From: Streptomyces sp. GESEQ-4 | GTDB lineage: Bacteria > Actinomycetota > Actinomycetes > Streptomycetales > Streptomycetaceae | DNA length: 64,000 bases | NCBI RefSeq assembly: GCF_017948455.1 | Contig: NZ_JAFFSU010000001.1 | Span: 1,090,394-1,154,393, forward strand | Direction: 5' to 3' | Shown here: one piece after another, positions 41,714 through 51,419 of the stretch | Layout: the number at the start of each line of letters is the position of its first letter | How positions within the stretch are numbered: the stretch's first letter is position 1 | Program-made: the position numbers and the translations under genes | The notes under the pieces: generated by a model | Told to the model about the DNA's origin: nothing | Databases searched by the model: none | Seen by the model: only the letters and a program-made list of their open reading frames with translations

Positions 41714-42466
41714 ATGAGCGACGTACAGGAGGACCGGCTGCTGTCCGGGCGGACCGTTCTGGTGGCGGGAGCGAGCGGTGGCATCGGCGAGGGAACGACC
41801 CTCGCGCTGCTTCGCCAGGGAGCCACTGTCGTGGCCACCGGTCGTAGCGAGGAACGACTGGCCGGTCTCGCCGACTACGTCAAGGAAGCCGGGTCCGGCA
41901 CCCTGATCACCCGGATCATCAATGTCGGCGATGCCGACAGCGAGAAGGTGCGCGCGCAGCTGTCGCCCTATGGCGCGCTGGACGGCGCCGTCGTCTCGAT
42001 CGGCGACTGGGGCAGCCCGGAGCGCACCGGCATCCTCGACATCTCCGACCGTGAGTGGGAGGAAATGATCGCCTCCAACCTGACGAGCCATTTCCACGCG
42101 CTGCGTGCGCTCACCCCCCTGCTGTCCCGAGAAGGAGCGCTGGTGCACCTGAGCGGTTTCAGCGCGGACATCCCCTATCCGTTCGCCGCCCTCGTGGGAG
42201 CCACCAACGCGGCGAAGAAGTCGCTGGTGCGCTCACTGGACGCGGAACTGAACGGTGCGGGCCCGCGCGTGTACGAGCTCATCATCGGCCCCATCCGTAC
42301 CCGCCCACGGGCCGCGATCGGCGCGGACAACCCCGGCTGGCTCAGCGCCGAGGACCTCGGCAGGCACGCGGGCCGGCTCATCGCCCGCAGCGGCCCGTAC
42401 GCCGACGCCCCGCTGCAATACCTGATCACCCGCGCCCACGGCGTGCGGACCACCCCGCCCCAGTAA
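41714..42466 (+). CDS. SDR-family protein lacking the canonical Tyr
   Basis: A 250-residue SDR with cofactor loop GASGGIGEG and the ATGRSEERL region after strand 2. At the catalytic position it reads ALVGATNAAKKSLVRSLDAE: the Lys is kept but Tyr is replaced by Thr or is absent. The catalytic Ser region is HLSGFSADIPYPF, and NAG is replaced by VSIGDWG. It may be a non-catalytic or unusual member of the family. A GAGAGGAAAG element precedes the ATG. It lies 100 bp after the isochorismatase-like gene and 49 bp before the oxidoreductase gene in the same direction. Confidence 0.85.
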   Translation: MSDVQEDRLLSGRTVLVAGASGGIGEGTTLALLRQGATVVATGRSEERLAGLADYVKEAGSGTLITRIINVGDADSEKVRAQLSPYGALDGAVVSIGDWGSPERTGILDISDREWEEMIASNLTSHFHALRALTPLLSREGALVHLSGFSADIPYPFAALVGATNAAKKSLVRSLDAELNGAGPRVYELIIGPIRTRPRAAIGADNPGWLSAEDLGRHAGRLIARSGPYADAPLQYLITRAHGVRTTPPQ

Positions 42467-42514
42467 AGGACACGTGCGGATCCCCGTCCCCGAACGGAGA
42501 CCGTGGAGGCATCC

Positions 42515-43867
42515 ATGCACACCATTGACAGCTCACCCTCCACCTCTCGGCTGCCCCTCCCCGACAGTCTCGCCGCGGTCGCGATCCGGCCGGGCGACAG
42601 CGATTACGACAACGTGCGGCACACCTACACCCGCACCGGATCACCGGCCGCCGTAATAAGTGTCCGCGATCACGAGGACATCGCAGCCGCCCTGGCCCAC
42701 GCCCGCACCGCACAGCTTCCCCTAACCGTGCGCAGCGGCGGCCACGGCATCAGCGGCCGCTCCACCAACGACGGCGGCATCGTCCTCGACCTCTCCGAAC
42801 TGAGCGCCGTGCAGGTGCTCGACGCCCGATCCGGTCTGGTCCGCGTGGAAGCGGGAGCCCGCTGGGGAGACGTCGCCGCCCAGCTCGCGCCCCACGGTCT
42901 GGCCCTGTCCTCCGGAGACACCGGGGACGTCGGGGTCGGCGGGCTTGCCACCACCGGCGGTATCGGCCTCATGTCCCGCCTGCACGGCCTGACCATCGAC
43001 CACATGCGCGCCGCCGAACTCGTCCTGGCGGACGGCTCCCTCGTGCGGACCGACGCCGCACACGACCCGGACCTGTTCTGGGCGGTGCGTGGCGCGGGAG
43101 CCAACTTCGGCGTCGCGACGGCGTTCGAGTTCCAGGCCGAGCCGGTGGGCGAGGTGATCGCCGCGGTCACCACGTTCGACGCCGGGGACACAGCCGCGTT
43201 CCTGACCCGGTGGGGGGCCGCCGTGGAGGCGGCGCCTCGAACGGTCACCAGCTTCCTGACTCTCATGGTGGGCCCCGTTGGACAGCCTGTCGCCCAGGCG
43301 ATGACCGTGCACGCGGGGGCGGACACCGAGACGGCGCGCAAGGCGCTCGCACCCGTGCTGTCCGCCGGACCCGTGCTGCGGAACCAGGCCTTCGTCACTC
43401 CATACCACCAGCTGCTGCCGGCCACACACGCGGCGCAGTACGCGCAGCAGCCGCTCACAGTGTCGCGCTCCGGGCTGCTGGAGCACCTCACCGAGCCCGC
43501 CGCCGCGGCCATCGCGTCGGTGCTGGTGGCCGGAAGCGCGCCCATGGTGCAGCTGCGGTCCGTCGGCGGAGCGGTCAACGACACGCCGTCGACAGCGACG
43601 GCCTACGCGCACCGCACGCAGAACTTCTCGCTGATGGCCGCCACCGTGCCGACGGGGCGCAGGAACCTGGACCGGTACTGGGAAAGGCTTCACCCGCACC
43701 TGAACGGGCTCTACCTGAGCTTCGAAACGGGCACCGGACGACAGCAGTTGCAGGACGCCTTCCCCCGGGCGGTGCTGGACCGGCTCGTGCTCCTCAAGTC
43801 CCGCTACGACCCCCATCACGTCTTCGACAACAACTTCGCCCTGCCGTCGGCGGACCTTCCCAGGTGA
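42515..43867 (+). CDS. FAD-dependent oxidoreductase (berberine-bridge-like)
   Basis: A 450-residue PCMH-type flavoenzyme. [11 protein letters not shown] near residues 73-83 carries His77, the residue that bonds covalently to FAD; the second site, usually Cys, reads [20 protein letters not shown] and has no Cys, so only the single histidyl bond is expected. The C-terminal BBE segment is [20 protein letters not shown] lies six bases before the ATG. No signal peptide. These enzymes oxidise sugars or natural-product intermediates. Its neighbours suggest a small catabolic or tailoring operon under TetR control. Confidence 0.9.
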   Translation: MHTIDSSPSTSRLPLPDSLAAVAIRPGDSDYDNVRHTYTRTGSPAAVISVRDHEDIAAALAHARTAQLPLTVRSGGHGISGRSTNDGGIVLDLSELSAVQVLDARSGLVRVEAGARWGDVAAQLAPHGLALSSGDTGDVGVGGLATTGGIGLMSRLHGLTIDHMRAAELVLADGSLVRTDAAHDPDLFWAVRGAGANFGVATAFEFQAEPVGEVIAAVTTFDAGDTAAFLTRWGAAVEAAPRTVTSFLTLMVGPVGQPVAQAMTVHAGADTETARKALAPVLSAGPVLRNQAFVTPYHQLLPATHAAQYAQQPLTVSRSGLLEHLTEPAAAAIASVLVAGSAPMVQLRSVGGAVNDTPSTATAYAHRTQNFSLMAATVPTGRRNLDRYWERLHPHLNGLYLSFETGTGRQQLQDAFPRAVLDRLVLLKSRYDPHHVFDNNFALPSADLPR

Positions 43868-43962
43868 CCCGCCCACAGCAGCCCCCGGGCGATGCGTCGA
43901 CACCGACCGCGCCCCGGTCAGCGCACCCACCACCCGTGCTTCCGGCGGAAGGCCCGACAACC

Positions 43963-44625
43963 ATGCCCAGCACACACCTCACCGAGTTCCCGTCCATCCC
44001 CACCTCGGGCGAACGGGGCGTGGAGCCCTTCGACCTGGACGGACTGCATCTGCTCGCCATTCCCCAGCTCGCCTACGACGTGCCAGGCACCCCGGTGGAC
44101 ATGAACGGGGGAGACAGCGACACCGACCTATGGGAGCGGCTCTCGTGCGGGGACGGCGCCAAAGGCCCCCGCCTCTACGACTGGGCAGCCGCGCAACTTC
44201 CCGCCGTCCCGTTCTTTGACGGCGGCGAGCCCAGCCATCACAGGTGGGTCATGGCCCGCCGCAGCATCGCCCGGCTGGACGAAATCGCCTACTACCTGGC
44301 CCATGCCCCCACCGGCACCTCCGTCGGCGAACTGGTCGAGGTCGCAGGAAGCCGCTGGGCCATCGAAGCCAGTTTCCAGAGCGCGAAGAACGAATGCGGC
44401 CTTGACCAGTACGAGGTCCGACGGTACGTCGGCTGGTACCGGCACATCACCCTGGCCATGCTCGCCCACGCCTTCCTCGCTGCTATGGCCGCCAAGAGCG
44501 GAACGGAAAGGGGGGCCGCAGAAACGGATCAGCCCTCGCGCCCCTCACCTTGGCAGAAATCCGAAGGCTCATGGCAACTTGCCGCCCCAAGGCAGGACAC
44601 CACGCGCACATTGATCAGGTACTGA
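43963..44625 (+). pseudogene. Chimeric reading frame: EPTP-repeat gene start fused to IS701 transposase end
   Basis: From the ATG at 43963 the frame reads [20 protein letters not shown], then [18 protein letters not shown], the first blade of an EPTP-like beta-propeller protein. At about 44130 it passes in frame into IS701-type transposase: [40 protein letters not shown] and [20 protein letters not shown], then [20 protein letters not shown]. So the 3' part of the host gene was replaced by a transposase C-terminus. It still has a start and stop (220 codons), but function is doubtful. It was the last gene of the TetR-controlled operon. Confidence 0.75.
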
Positions 44626-44700
44626 CATGGTCCCGGTGGCGGCGCAGGCACCAGGCGACTGCCAGACGCTGCCACTACAAGCGTCGCACCGCTGGTCACG
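44131..44700 (+). mobile_element. IS701-type element, right-end fragment
   Basis: The C-terminal ~165 residues of the transposase are present in frame to about 44520, after which one frameshift moves the end to another frame ([41 protein letters not shown]). The left end and catalytic N-terminal domain are missing. The right terminus is not defined. Confidence 0.7.
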
Positions 44701-44786
44701 AACTCCCGTCACATGACGGCCCATCAGCTCGCTACACTCGGAAACAGGCTCCTGACCAACGGCGATAGCGAACTGCAACTGGAGTA

Positions 44787-45332
44787 CTAGGTGAAAGAGC
44801 GCGGTTCGAAGCTGATCCCTCCGCGGTCGGCCATCCGTAGCACTCGCCTGCCGTATCGCGGCGGTTGGCGCAGGTGAAGGGTGAAACTCCAGGCGCTGAA
44901 CTTCAGGAGGAAGCCGGCGCCTTCCAGGTACCACCGCCTCTCACTGCGGGGGAGCGTCGGCCCTACCTGTTGCAGCCTCCTCATTTGCAGCGGCAGATGA
45001 ATGGAGCGCAGGTCGCCGGATATCGGCCCCATGCAGTCGAAGACCAGCGTGGCCGGTGCGACCCAGAACTTGACGTCCCGCCAGGGCGACGGCGGCTCGA
45101 CCCGGCGCACGATGTAATCGAGGTCGAGGTGCAGTTGCAGGGTCGACGGTGCGGTGTCATCGATGTCGTCCTGTTCGAGGAACTCCTCGGGGGTCAGGTC
45201 GTCGGGCGGGCCCTCGTCGTCGGTGACGGCGAGGGCGTGGATCTGGCACGAGTCAAACGACATCGCGTCAAGGTCCCGCTCCGTCCAAGTGGCCTTGCTC
45301 AATCCTGACTCGGGGTGGACCACCATCTGCAT
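44787..45332 (-). CDS. Conserved hypothetical protein
   Basis: A 181-residue soluble protein. Visible blocks are SKATWTERDLDAMSFDSCQI, LDLDYIVRRVEPPSPWRDVK, FWVAPATLVFDCMG and AWSFTLHLRQPPRYGRRVL. The pattern 'W...d...msfhdc.ihal' with 'LDlDYI..w' and 'f.vaPAtLvF' recurs in uncharacterised bacterial proteins that I cannot name with a number. ATG at 45332 is preferred; the frame opens at 45359. It is flanked on both sides by IS fragments, so its native context is lost. Confidence 0.65.
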   Translation of the reverse strand: MQMVVHPESGLSKATWTERDLDAMSFDSCQIHALAVTDDEGPPDDLTPEEFLEQDDIDDTAPSTLQLHLDLDYIVRRVEPPSPWRDVKFWVAPATLVFDCMGPISGDLRSIHLPLQMRRLQQVGPTLPRSERRWYLEGAGFLLKFSAWSFTLHLRQPPRYGRRVLRMADRGGISFEPRSFT

Positions 45333-45396
45333 ACCGCGAGTATCGACCAACACGAGCACATCGCGATAGGGATCACGACTCCAAACGCGGCCCAGT

Positions 45397-45513
45397 GCGT
45401 CTCGTGGTCAACGCCCAGGTCCTTGGCCGCCGACGCGTACGTCCCACCCGGGCTCGAGTGATACAGCGCGACGGCATCCGCCCGGAACTCAGGCGAGTAC
45501 TTCGACGTCAGCG
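45397..45513 (-). pseudogene. IS3-family OrfA fragment
   Basis: Minus-strand frame reads TSKYSPEFRADAVALYHSSP, then GGTYASAAKDLGVDHET, the helix-turn-helix start of IS3 OrfA, and stops matching just before the conserved LRNWV. No OrfB follows. Confidence 0.7.
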
Positions 45514-45656
45514 GGTCACGCGAACGGCCGAGGTTGAACACCAAACTTAGAGCCCGCGCAGATAGGCGGCGTGGAAAGTAGGTGGGCACAGGCCCCAGTG
45601 ATCATGTAGTTGCGACGCTCTGTAACTACTGGCGAGATCTGTGCCAGTCCTGTGTT

Positions 45657-46407
45657 TCAGGTCGCCTGCCTGGCCAGCCTGTGCAGGGTCCGCGCGGCAG
45701 GTGATCCGGGGTCAGCCGTGATCAGGACGACTTCCTGGTCATCCTCGGGCACGAGCAGGACGTCACAGTTCAACCGCAGCGTGCCGGTCTCCGGGTGATC
45801 GAGGATCTTGGTGCGGTGCCCGGGGGCGTGGACCGGACGCGTTTGCCATATCTGTCGGAACTCCTCGCTGCCGGTGTGCAGTTCGGCCAGCAGAGCGGTC
45901 AGCTGCGGGTCATGGAGCTCTCGTACATCCGCCCCTGGCCAAGGAAGCGGCGCCGGGCCAGGTTCGTCCTCCCGCCTCCGAGATCGCCGCCGAGCAGTGC
46001 CTGGGCCAGGGGGTTCCAGGCGACGACGTCGTACGCCGCGTCAGTGACGATGGCACCGGTCTCCGGCAACCGCTCCAGCATCCGGGCCACATGGGGCGTA
46101 CCCACCGCACGGCGCTGATGCCGGGCGGCGCGCTCGATCCCGCCAGGCGGAACAGGTGGCTGCGCTCGGCCGGCGTGAGCCGTAGTGCCTGGGACAACGC
46201 GTCCAGGATCCGAGTGGACGGCCGCGGGCCCCGGGCCTGCTCCAGCCGTGTGTAGTAGTCGACCGACATGTGGGCGAGTTCCGCCACCTCTTCGCGGCGC
46301 AGGCCCGGTGTCCGGCGATCGGTGCCTGTCGCCGTCAGGCCGATCTCGTGTGGACGCAGGCCCGCCCGGCGGTCCCGCAGGAAGCGGGCCAGCTCCTGCC
46401 GTGCCAT
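45657..46407 (-). pseudogene. XRE-family regulator (MmyB-type ligand domain) with two frameshifts
   Basis: Start 46407: ARQELARFLRDRRAGLRPHE, then RTPGLRREEVAELAHMSVDY and YTRLEQARGPRPS, the XRE helix-turn-helix of MmyB-like regulators. After one frameshift near 46.1 kb comes VTDAAYDVVAWNPLAQALLG, and after another near 45.92 kb DPQLTALLAELHTGSEEFRQ and GTLRLNCDVLLVPEDDQEVV to a TGA at 45657. All parts of the ~270-residue family protein can be traced, so only point indels killed it. It is divergent from an SDR pseudogene, the usual partner of this regulator family. Confidence 0.8.
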
Positions 46408-46478
46408 GCCGCTTCCTCCCACTGCCTGGTACAGGTTGTCCCTGGCAGGGCGCCCACAGCCAGGGAACGGTAGTTCCC

Positions 46479-47166
46479 ATGAACGATCGCACAGCTCTTG
46501 TCACCGGTGCCAACAAGGGCATCGGCAAGCACATCGCCCCGGCTCCTCGCCGCCGAGGGCCTCACCGTGTACGTGGGCTCTCGCGACCGCGGGCTCGGAC
46601 AGCGAGCCGTCGAGGAGATCGGCGCAGGCGCCCGCCTGCTGGTCCTCGACGTGACAGATCTTGACCGTCACTCGCCCCGCCGACCGACACGAGCGTCGAG
46701 GAGTTCCGGCGCACATACGAGACCAACGTCTTCGGGGTGGTGGCGGTGACCAATGCCTTCCTGCCCGCCCTGCGCCGGTCCCCGCATCCGCGCATCGTCA
46801 ACATCTCCAGCGGCACCGCATCGCTGACCTGGAGCACGAACCCCAACCCCCAGTTCACCCCGGGAAGCGGTGGCGCCGCCGCCTACCGGTCGTCCAAGGC
46901 CGCCCTCAACGCCCTCACCGTCATTTACGCCCAGACGCTGGCCGAGGACGGCTTCAAGGTCAACGCGCTCGCCCCCGGCATACGGGCCACCGACCTCAAC
47001 CCCCTGGCCGCCGCTGCCGGCGACGACCCGGCCGAGGCCGCCCAGGGAGCCGCCCGCCTGGCCCTGCTGCCAGACGACGGCCCCACCGGTGGCTTCTGGA
47101 ACGCCCGTGCCCTGGTGAGCGGCGCTGAGATCCCAGGCGACGGCACTGACTCGCACGCCCCAAAAG
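46479..47166 (+). pseudogene. SDR oxidoreductase with frameshifts and internal deletion
   Basis: ATG at 46479: NDRTALVTGANKGIGKHIA, then shifts of frame to AAEGLTVYVGSRDRGLGQRA and ARLLVLDVTD, then an internal deletion and TSVEEFRRTYETNVFGVVAV, ISSGTASLTWSTNPNPQF, and the intact active site AAYRSSKAALNALTVIYAQT. The end runs into IS sequence. Divergent from the XRE pseudogene; both have decayed together. Confidence 0.8.
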
Positions 47167-47247
47167 CGTATTCCCACAGCGGCGGTCCTCCTCGGGCCGA
47201 AGCGTGCTTGGCAGCAGCGCAAGGAGGCTGCGCAGACAGGTGCGCGA

Positions 47248-48125
47248 TCATGGGCAGTGTTTCAGGCGGTCGTCCCACCGGTGGGTCGTCCAGGCCCGGC
47301 AGATCAGGCTACGGACGGCGATGACGGTGTCGGCGAGGTCGAAGAAGACGTGGATGACGGTCGCGCGGCGCTCGTGGCAGCGGGCGAGGCGGTGGAAGGC
47401 GTTCTGCCAGGCGTGGGTGCGTTCGACGGGCCACCGCTGGCTCGCCTGGATCGGTGCCTTCTCGCCCTTGTGCGCGATGCGGCCATGCAGGCCGCGGGTG
47501 GTGAGTTCGGTGCGGGTCTTGTCCGAGTCGTAGCCGGCATCCAGGTGCACGGTGATGTCGTCGGGCAGCGGTCCAGGTCCGCCAGCCGGTCCAGGGTCGG
47601 AGCCAATAGCGGGGAGTCGTGGCGGTTCGCTCCGGCGAGAACCCTGCCGAGCGGGATCCCGTAACCGTCCGTCATACCGGAGCGTCTCAGGCCCTGTTTG
47701 CCGCGGTCGACGGGTGAGGGCCCGGCCACCTCACCGCCGCCGGGGGCCTTGGTGATGGCGCCATCGACAGCGATCTGGTCGAGCACGAGCCCGACAATCC
47801 GGTCGTAGGACTCAGGCGCGATCCGTTTGAGCCGGGCGAAGACGCCGAGTCGTATCCACTCATCGCGGCGGTTGCGGATGGTGGTCGCCGAGCAGGTCGT
47901 CTCGGAGATCGCCTGGTAGGAGCAGCCGAACCGCAGGAGCTGCAGCAACTTGTCGAACACGATCCGGGCGCTGATACGGCGGCGGTGGCAACCCAACGGA
48001 TGGGACGGATCGATCGTAGGGTGCTTGGGCAACAACGCCGCGAATTGGTACCACAGCGGGTCGGTCAGCCATGAAGGAAGAACGGGCACAGGTCTCCCAG
48101 TGGTCACAGAGCGTGGCAACTCCAT
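47248..48125 (-). pseudogene. IS5-family transposase with one frameshift
   Basis: From the ATG at 48125: ELPRSVTTGRPVPVLPSWLT, LLRFGCSYQAISETTCSATT (DNA-binding part), LDQIAVDGAITKAPGGGEVA (first catalytic Asp). After one missing base near 47.56 kb, DDITVHLDAGYDSDKTRTEL (second Asp) and RWPVERTHAWQNAFHRLARC (Glu) run to a stop at 47248. Nearly full length; terminal repeats not identified. Confidence 0.75.
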
Positions 48126-48188
48126 GATCACCGGGACCTGGCCTGCCTCGATGCCGGGGCTCCCCATGCCGCCTATCTGCGCGAGCTC

Positions 48189-49787
48189 TTACGTGCAGGA
48201 CATGTCGCCACGCGGCAGTCCACCCGAGACAAAGAAGGCGTCCAAGGCGCCTATAGCGCAGCCACTCGGCTCAGGATGAACCAGCACTCCGTGGCCCCCT
48301 GCATCGACGTCTACCAAGACTGCATCGCCACCCATTGCCTGGCGCATGCCACGAGCGCCACTGAGCGGAGTGGCCGGGTCGCGTCGATTCTGCAGAATCA
48401 GTACATTGCGCTTTCCAATGGGTTTGACCTTCGGCTCCGGGCCGGTTGGTTGCGAGGCCCAGGCCGAACAGGGCGTGATGTTGGCCGGAGCACCCGCCGT
48501 GAGTGGGAACTTCGCCCGGTCGACAGCGGTGTTGTGAGCATAAGTCCTGATAGTGCGTGGCCAGGCCTTGTCCCCACAGCTGATCGCCCAGCCCGCTGAA
48601 TAGAGATTGTCTTGCGGAACTCCCTGCATCGTGCCGTTGGCGACGAAGTCGTTGGTCAGTTCCGTGAGGAACGTACGGTCGGCGTCGCTGGGATTTCCTG
48701 CTGCGACGCCGGCTGCGGCCTGCCACAGCCGGGCCAGCATGGGCACCGGCGACTCTTTCGTCGCGATCATGCTCGCGTCGTTGTACGAGAGCTGCCAGGT
48801 GAAGAACCGTATGAGATTGCCGTTGATCGGGGCCTTGGTGCCCGGCAGCGAGACGGGACGACGATCGAGCTCGGCCGCCAGGGCAAGGTAGTTTCGCCGC
48901 ACGTCACGGGGCGTGCTGCCGAGACCGACTGTGTCCTTGTGGGCGACCGCGAATCGGGCAAGATCGGGCCAGCGGTCCTCCATGGCTTCACTGAATGTAC
49001 GGAAGTCGTCGTAGCCGCGCTTGTTGGGGTCGACCGAACTGTCGAGCACCACTCGGTCGACATTCTCGGGAAACAGCGTTCGGTAGATCGAACCCAGGTA
49101 GGTGCCCCAGGAAATGCCGTAGTAGGAAACGGAGCGCTCTCCGAGCGCGCTGCGGATCCGGTCCATGTCCCTGGCGACGTTCGCAGTGGTCAAGTGCGGC
49201 AACAGGTCAGCTGAGTTGGCTGCGCACTGGTGGGCCATCCGCTTGGCGTATGCCACGTTGACGTTGATCGAACCGTCCGCGCCTGGGAAGGACAGTACCT
49301 CCAGCTGCTCATCGCGGACGAGTTCATCGGCGTCCCGGCCGCAGTTCATCGGAGTGCTGTGCCCGATGCCGCGAGGGTCGAAAGCGACCAGGTCGTAGCT
49401 GTCTCGCACTGCCTCAGGCAGGAGACTGCCCATCGCGGTAGGAACGTCCAGGCTGGAGCTGGGGCCCCCGCCGTTGAGCATCAGGACGCCCTTGCGCTTC
49501 TTCGGGTCGGCTGCAGGGATTCGGGACACTTCGATCGCGATCGCTTGTCCCTCCGGATCCTTGTAGTCCAGCGGCACCTTGAGCCTGGCGCATTGCTGCG
49601 GGGCCGGGGCGTCCGTGGGGCACGCGCCCCACTTGAGCGTGGATGGATGCGTCGCTGTGGCCTCGGCCGACTGGATCATGGTGGTTACAGCGCCGACACC
49701 GAGCGCGGCGGCGGCAACCAAGGCAGGCAGTGTGCGCACACGGTGGCCTCGGTGCCGACCGTTGCGAGGGGAATTGTTTGATGACAC
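48189..49787 (-). CDS. Secreted TAP-like alpha/beta hydrolase (peptidase S33-type)
   Basis: A 532-residue exported hydrolase from the GTG at 49787. The N-terminus has twin basic stretches (RNGRHRGHRVR) and a hydrophobic core LPALVAAAALGVGAVTTMI, ending near AEATA. The mature enzyme has KVPLDYKDPEGQAIAIEVSR, NGGGPSSSLDVP, FDPRGIGHS, nucleophile motif GISWGTYLG, Asp in NRRDPATPL and His in GGHGVLV, followed by the C-terminal TAP-like domain with Cys residues. Streptomyces Tap/Slp enzymes remove tripeptides or process secreted proteins. The GTG is not preceded by a clear ribosome-binding site. IS remnants lie on both sides. Confidence 0.88.
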   Translation of the reverse strand: MSSNNSPRNGRHRGHRVRTLPALVAAAALGVGAVTTMIQSAEATATHPSTLKWGACPTDAPAPQQCARLKVPLDYKDPEGQAIAIEVSRIPAADPKKRKGVLMLNGGGPSSSLDVPTAMGSLLPEAVRDSYDLVAFDPRGIGHSTPMNCGRDADELVRDEQLEVLSFPGADGSINVNVAYAKRMAHQCAANSADLLPHLTTANVARDMDRIRSALGERSVSYYGISWGTYLGSIYRTLFPENVDRVVLDSSVDPNKRGYDDFRTFSEAMEDRWPDLARFAVAHKDTVGLGSTPRDVRRNYLALAAELDRRPVSLPGTKAPINGNLIRFFTWQLSYNDASMIATKESPVPMLARLWQAAAGVAAGNPSDADRTFLTELTNDFVANGTMQGVPQDNLYSAGWAISCGDKAWPRTIRTYAHNTAVDRAKFPLTAGAPANITPCSAWASQPTGPEPKVKPIGKRNVLILQNRRDPATPLSGARGMRQAMGGDAVLVDVDAGGHGVLVHPEPSGCAIGALDAFFVSGGLPRGDMSCT

Positions 49788-49967
49788 ACGTCGACCATAA
49801 AAATCATGGTCAGGACAAGCTAACCCCCTGGCTACCGGGATGTGGGGCAGGCAGCGGTATGGACAACAAAGTATCGTCGGTGTAGTGACGGCGGTCATGA
49901 ACCGCTCCGGGTCTGATGGAGGCTCCAGATTGCCCTGACTTGGGTGGAGTCGAGTTGCTTGGTTTCG

Positions 49968-50150
49968 CGCTACCGGCGGGGTGCGAAATTCGTACTCCAC
50001 CGGGCTGAGCATGCCCAGCGCGAAGTGCCTGCGCTATCGGTTGTGGAAGATTTCCAGGTACTGGAAGAGGGCCGTGGACAACTCCAGGAGGGTTCGCCAC
50101 CGTCTGCGGTTGAGTAGTTCGACCTGGACCCGGGCCCAGAAAGAGTCCAT
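49968..50150 (-). pseudogene. IS3-family OrfB C-terminal fragment
   Basis: Minus strand reads MDSFWARVQVELLNRRRWRT, LLELSTALFQYLEIFHNR, a stop codon, then RRHFALGMLSPVEYEFR: the end of an IS3 integrase with its catalytic Glu region lost upstream. Cut by the left end of the IS5-type element at 50151. Confidence 0.75.
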
Positions 50151-51003
50151 GAGGTGTTTTCATCCTGACGCGGCTGCGAGGTGCAGAGTGAGCACGGCCT
50201 TGACGATCGCGGTGATGCGGTTGGTGCTGCAGCGCAACTTCCGCAGCAGACGCCAGCTCTTGAGCGTGGCCATGGCCTGCTCACCGACGCAGCGGATCTT
50301 GGCGTGGGTGGTGTTGTGGCGTCGTTGCCACCGCTTGAGGCGTCGCCCCTTGAACGGGACTCGAACGTTCCCAGCCGCGCCCTGATACGCCTTATCGGCC
50401 CAGCACTTGAGGCCGGCCTCGGCAAGGGCGTCAATGATTCCGTGCTCGCGTGCCGCCGTCCGGTCATGTGTCGCGCCGGGCAGTGCGGGCGACGCCCACA
50501 GCAGCCGTCCGAACGGATCGGTCAGCACCTGAACGTTCATACAATGATGCCGCTTCTTACCGGAGTAGTAGGGCCGGTCGGCGGCGATCCGGTTGATCGG
50601 CAGCACGGTGCCGTCCAGGATCACGTACGCCTTCGAACGGGCCATCACCATTGCCTCGTTGAGCGTGGGCGCAAGCGCGGCCAGAACGTCGATCGCCTCG
50701 CGGACGTAGCGGTACACGGTGGCAATCCCGATGCCGAACCCGGCCGCGAGCTGCGCATACGTGTCGCCACACCGCAGATGGGCCAGGGCGAGCAGGGCCT
50801 GGCGTCGGGGAGTCAGCCTCCGCCACCGACTGCCTATCTCCCGACGTCGCACCGCCAGCACCCGACTCAGGTGACGCAGGTGCACGGTGGACAGATCGAT
50901 GGCCGACGGGTAGACAAGCACACGGAGCTCCTGGAACGACGGTTGATCTTGGTCGACAGCTCGTCTACCAGGAGCTTCGACGTTCCGCAGGCCCGTCCAA
51001 CTC
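50151..51003 (-). mobile_element. IS5-family element, apparently complete
   Basis: Left end GAGGTGTTTTCATCCTG (50151-50167) resembles the ends of the IS at 16495. The right end is set at about 51003, where homology with the related sequence at 63.7 kb (complement of 'AAGCTCCTGGTAGACGA') fades; it is approximate and I see no clear target duplication. It separates an IS3 fragment from a MarR fragment. Confidence 0.6.
50160..50921 (-). CDS. IS5-family DDE transposase, intact
   Basis: A 253-residue transposase from the GTG at 50921 (VLVYPSAIDLSTVHLRHLSR). Helix-turn-helix region ALLALAHLRCGDTYAQLAAG; DDE residues in YVILDGTVLPINRIAADRPY (first Asp), LKCWADKAYQGAAGNVRVPF (second Asp) and IRCVGEQAMATLKSWRLLRK (Glu). 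No frameshift. A frameshifted relative lies at 53117 in the other orientation, and a decayed N-terminal piece near 63.6 kb. Confidence 0.85.
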   Translation of the reverse strand: MLVYPSAIDLSTVHLRHLSRVLAVRRREIGSRWRRLTPRRQALLALAHLRCGDTYAQLAAGFGIGIATVYRYVREAIDVLAALAPTLNEAMVMARSKAYVILDGTVLPINRIAADRPYYSGKKRHHCMNVQVLTDPFGRLLWASPALPGATHDRTAAREHGIIDALAEAGLKCWADKAYQGAAGNVRVPFKGRRLKRWQRRHNTTHAKIRCVGEQAMATLKSWRLLRKLRCSTNRITAIVKAVLTLHLAAASG

Positions 51004-51028
51004 CGAGTCACCCTGGGCAGGTTGGAAG

Positions 51029-51307
51029 GTGATCCAGGTAGATCTGCTCGAAAAAAGGGGCCTGGTCATCCGCGCTCCCTCGCCCGACGACGAGCGGAGC
51101 ATCACCGTCACCATCACCGACGCCGGACGTGAGCTGCTCGCGAGGGTGCTGCCGGGTCACGTCGAGGTGGTCAGCGGCCTGCTGTTCGAGCCGCTTCCCC
51201 GCGACGACGTCAAGGCTCTCGCGAGCCTGCTGGCGCCGGTACGCGACCACAAGCGCTCGACGCCACCTCGCTGGGCCGCGTCCCGCCGCCGTAAAGGCGG
51301 AACGTAG
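51029..51307 (+). pseudogene. C-terminal fragment of a MarR-family regulator
   Basis: The frame reads LLEKRGLVIRAPSPDDERSI, TVTITDAGRELLARVLPGHV and VVSGLLFEPLPRDDVKALA, the wing and C-terminal helices of MarR proteins. The N-terminal helices and recognition helix are missing; the neighbouring IS5 element lies directly upstream. A GTG at 51029 allows a 92-residue product, but it could not bind DNA in the usual way. Confidence 0.75.
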
Positions 51308-51419
51308 CGACTCGCCAGGCGTGGGAGCCCCGCAGACCGCAGCGGAACGGGACGCGGCGAGATGCCGGGGCCGCGACAGTCGCCGGTGAACCAGCACGGG
51401 GCAGAGGGGGACCGAGGCG

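Noticed and set aside
40847..42148. 433-codon minus-strand frame
   Set aside because: Covers the isochorismatase-like and SDR genes in antisense; no domain.
42722..43975. 417-codon minus-strand frame
   Set aside because: Antisense shadow of the FAD oxidoreductase.
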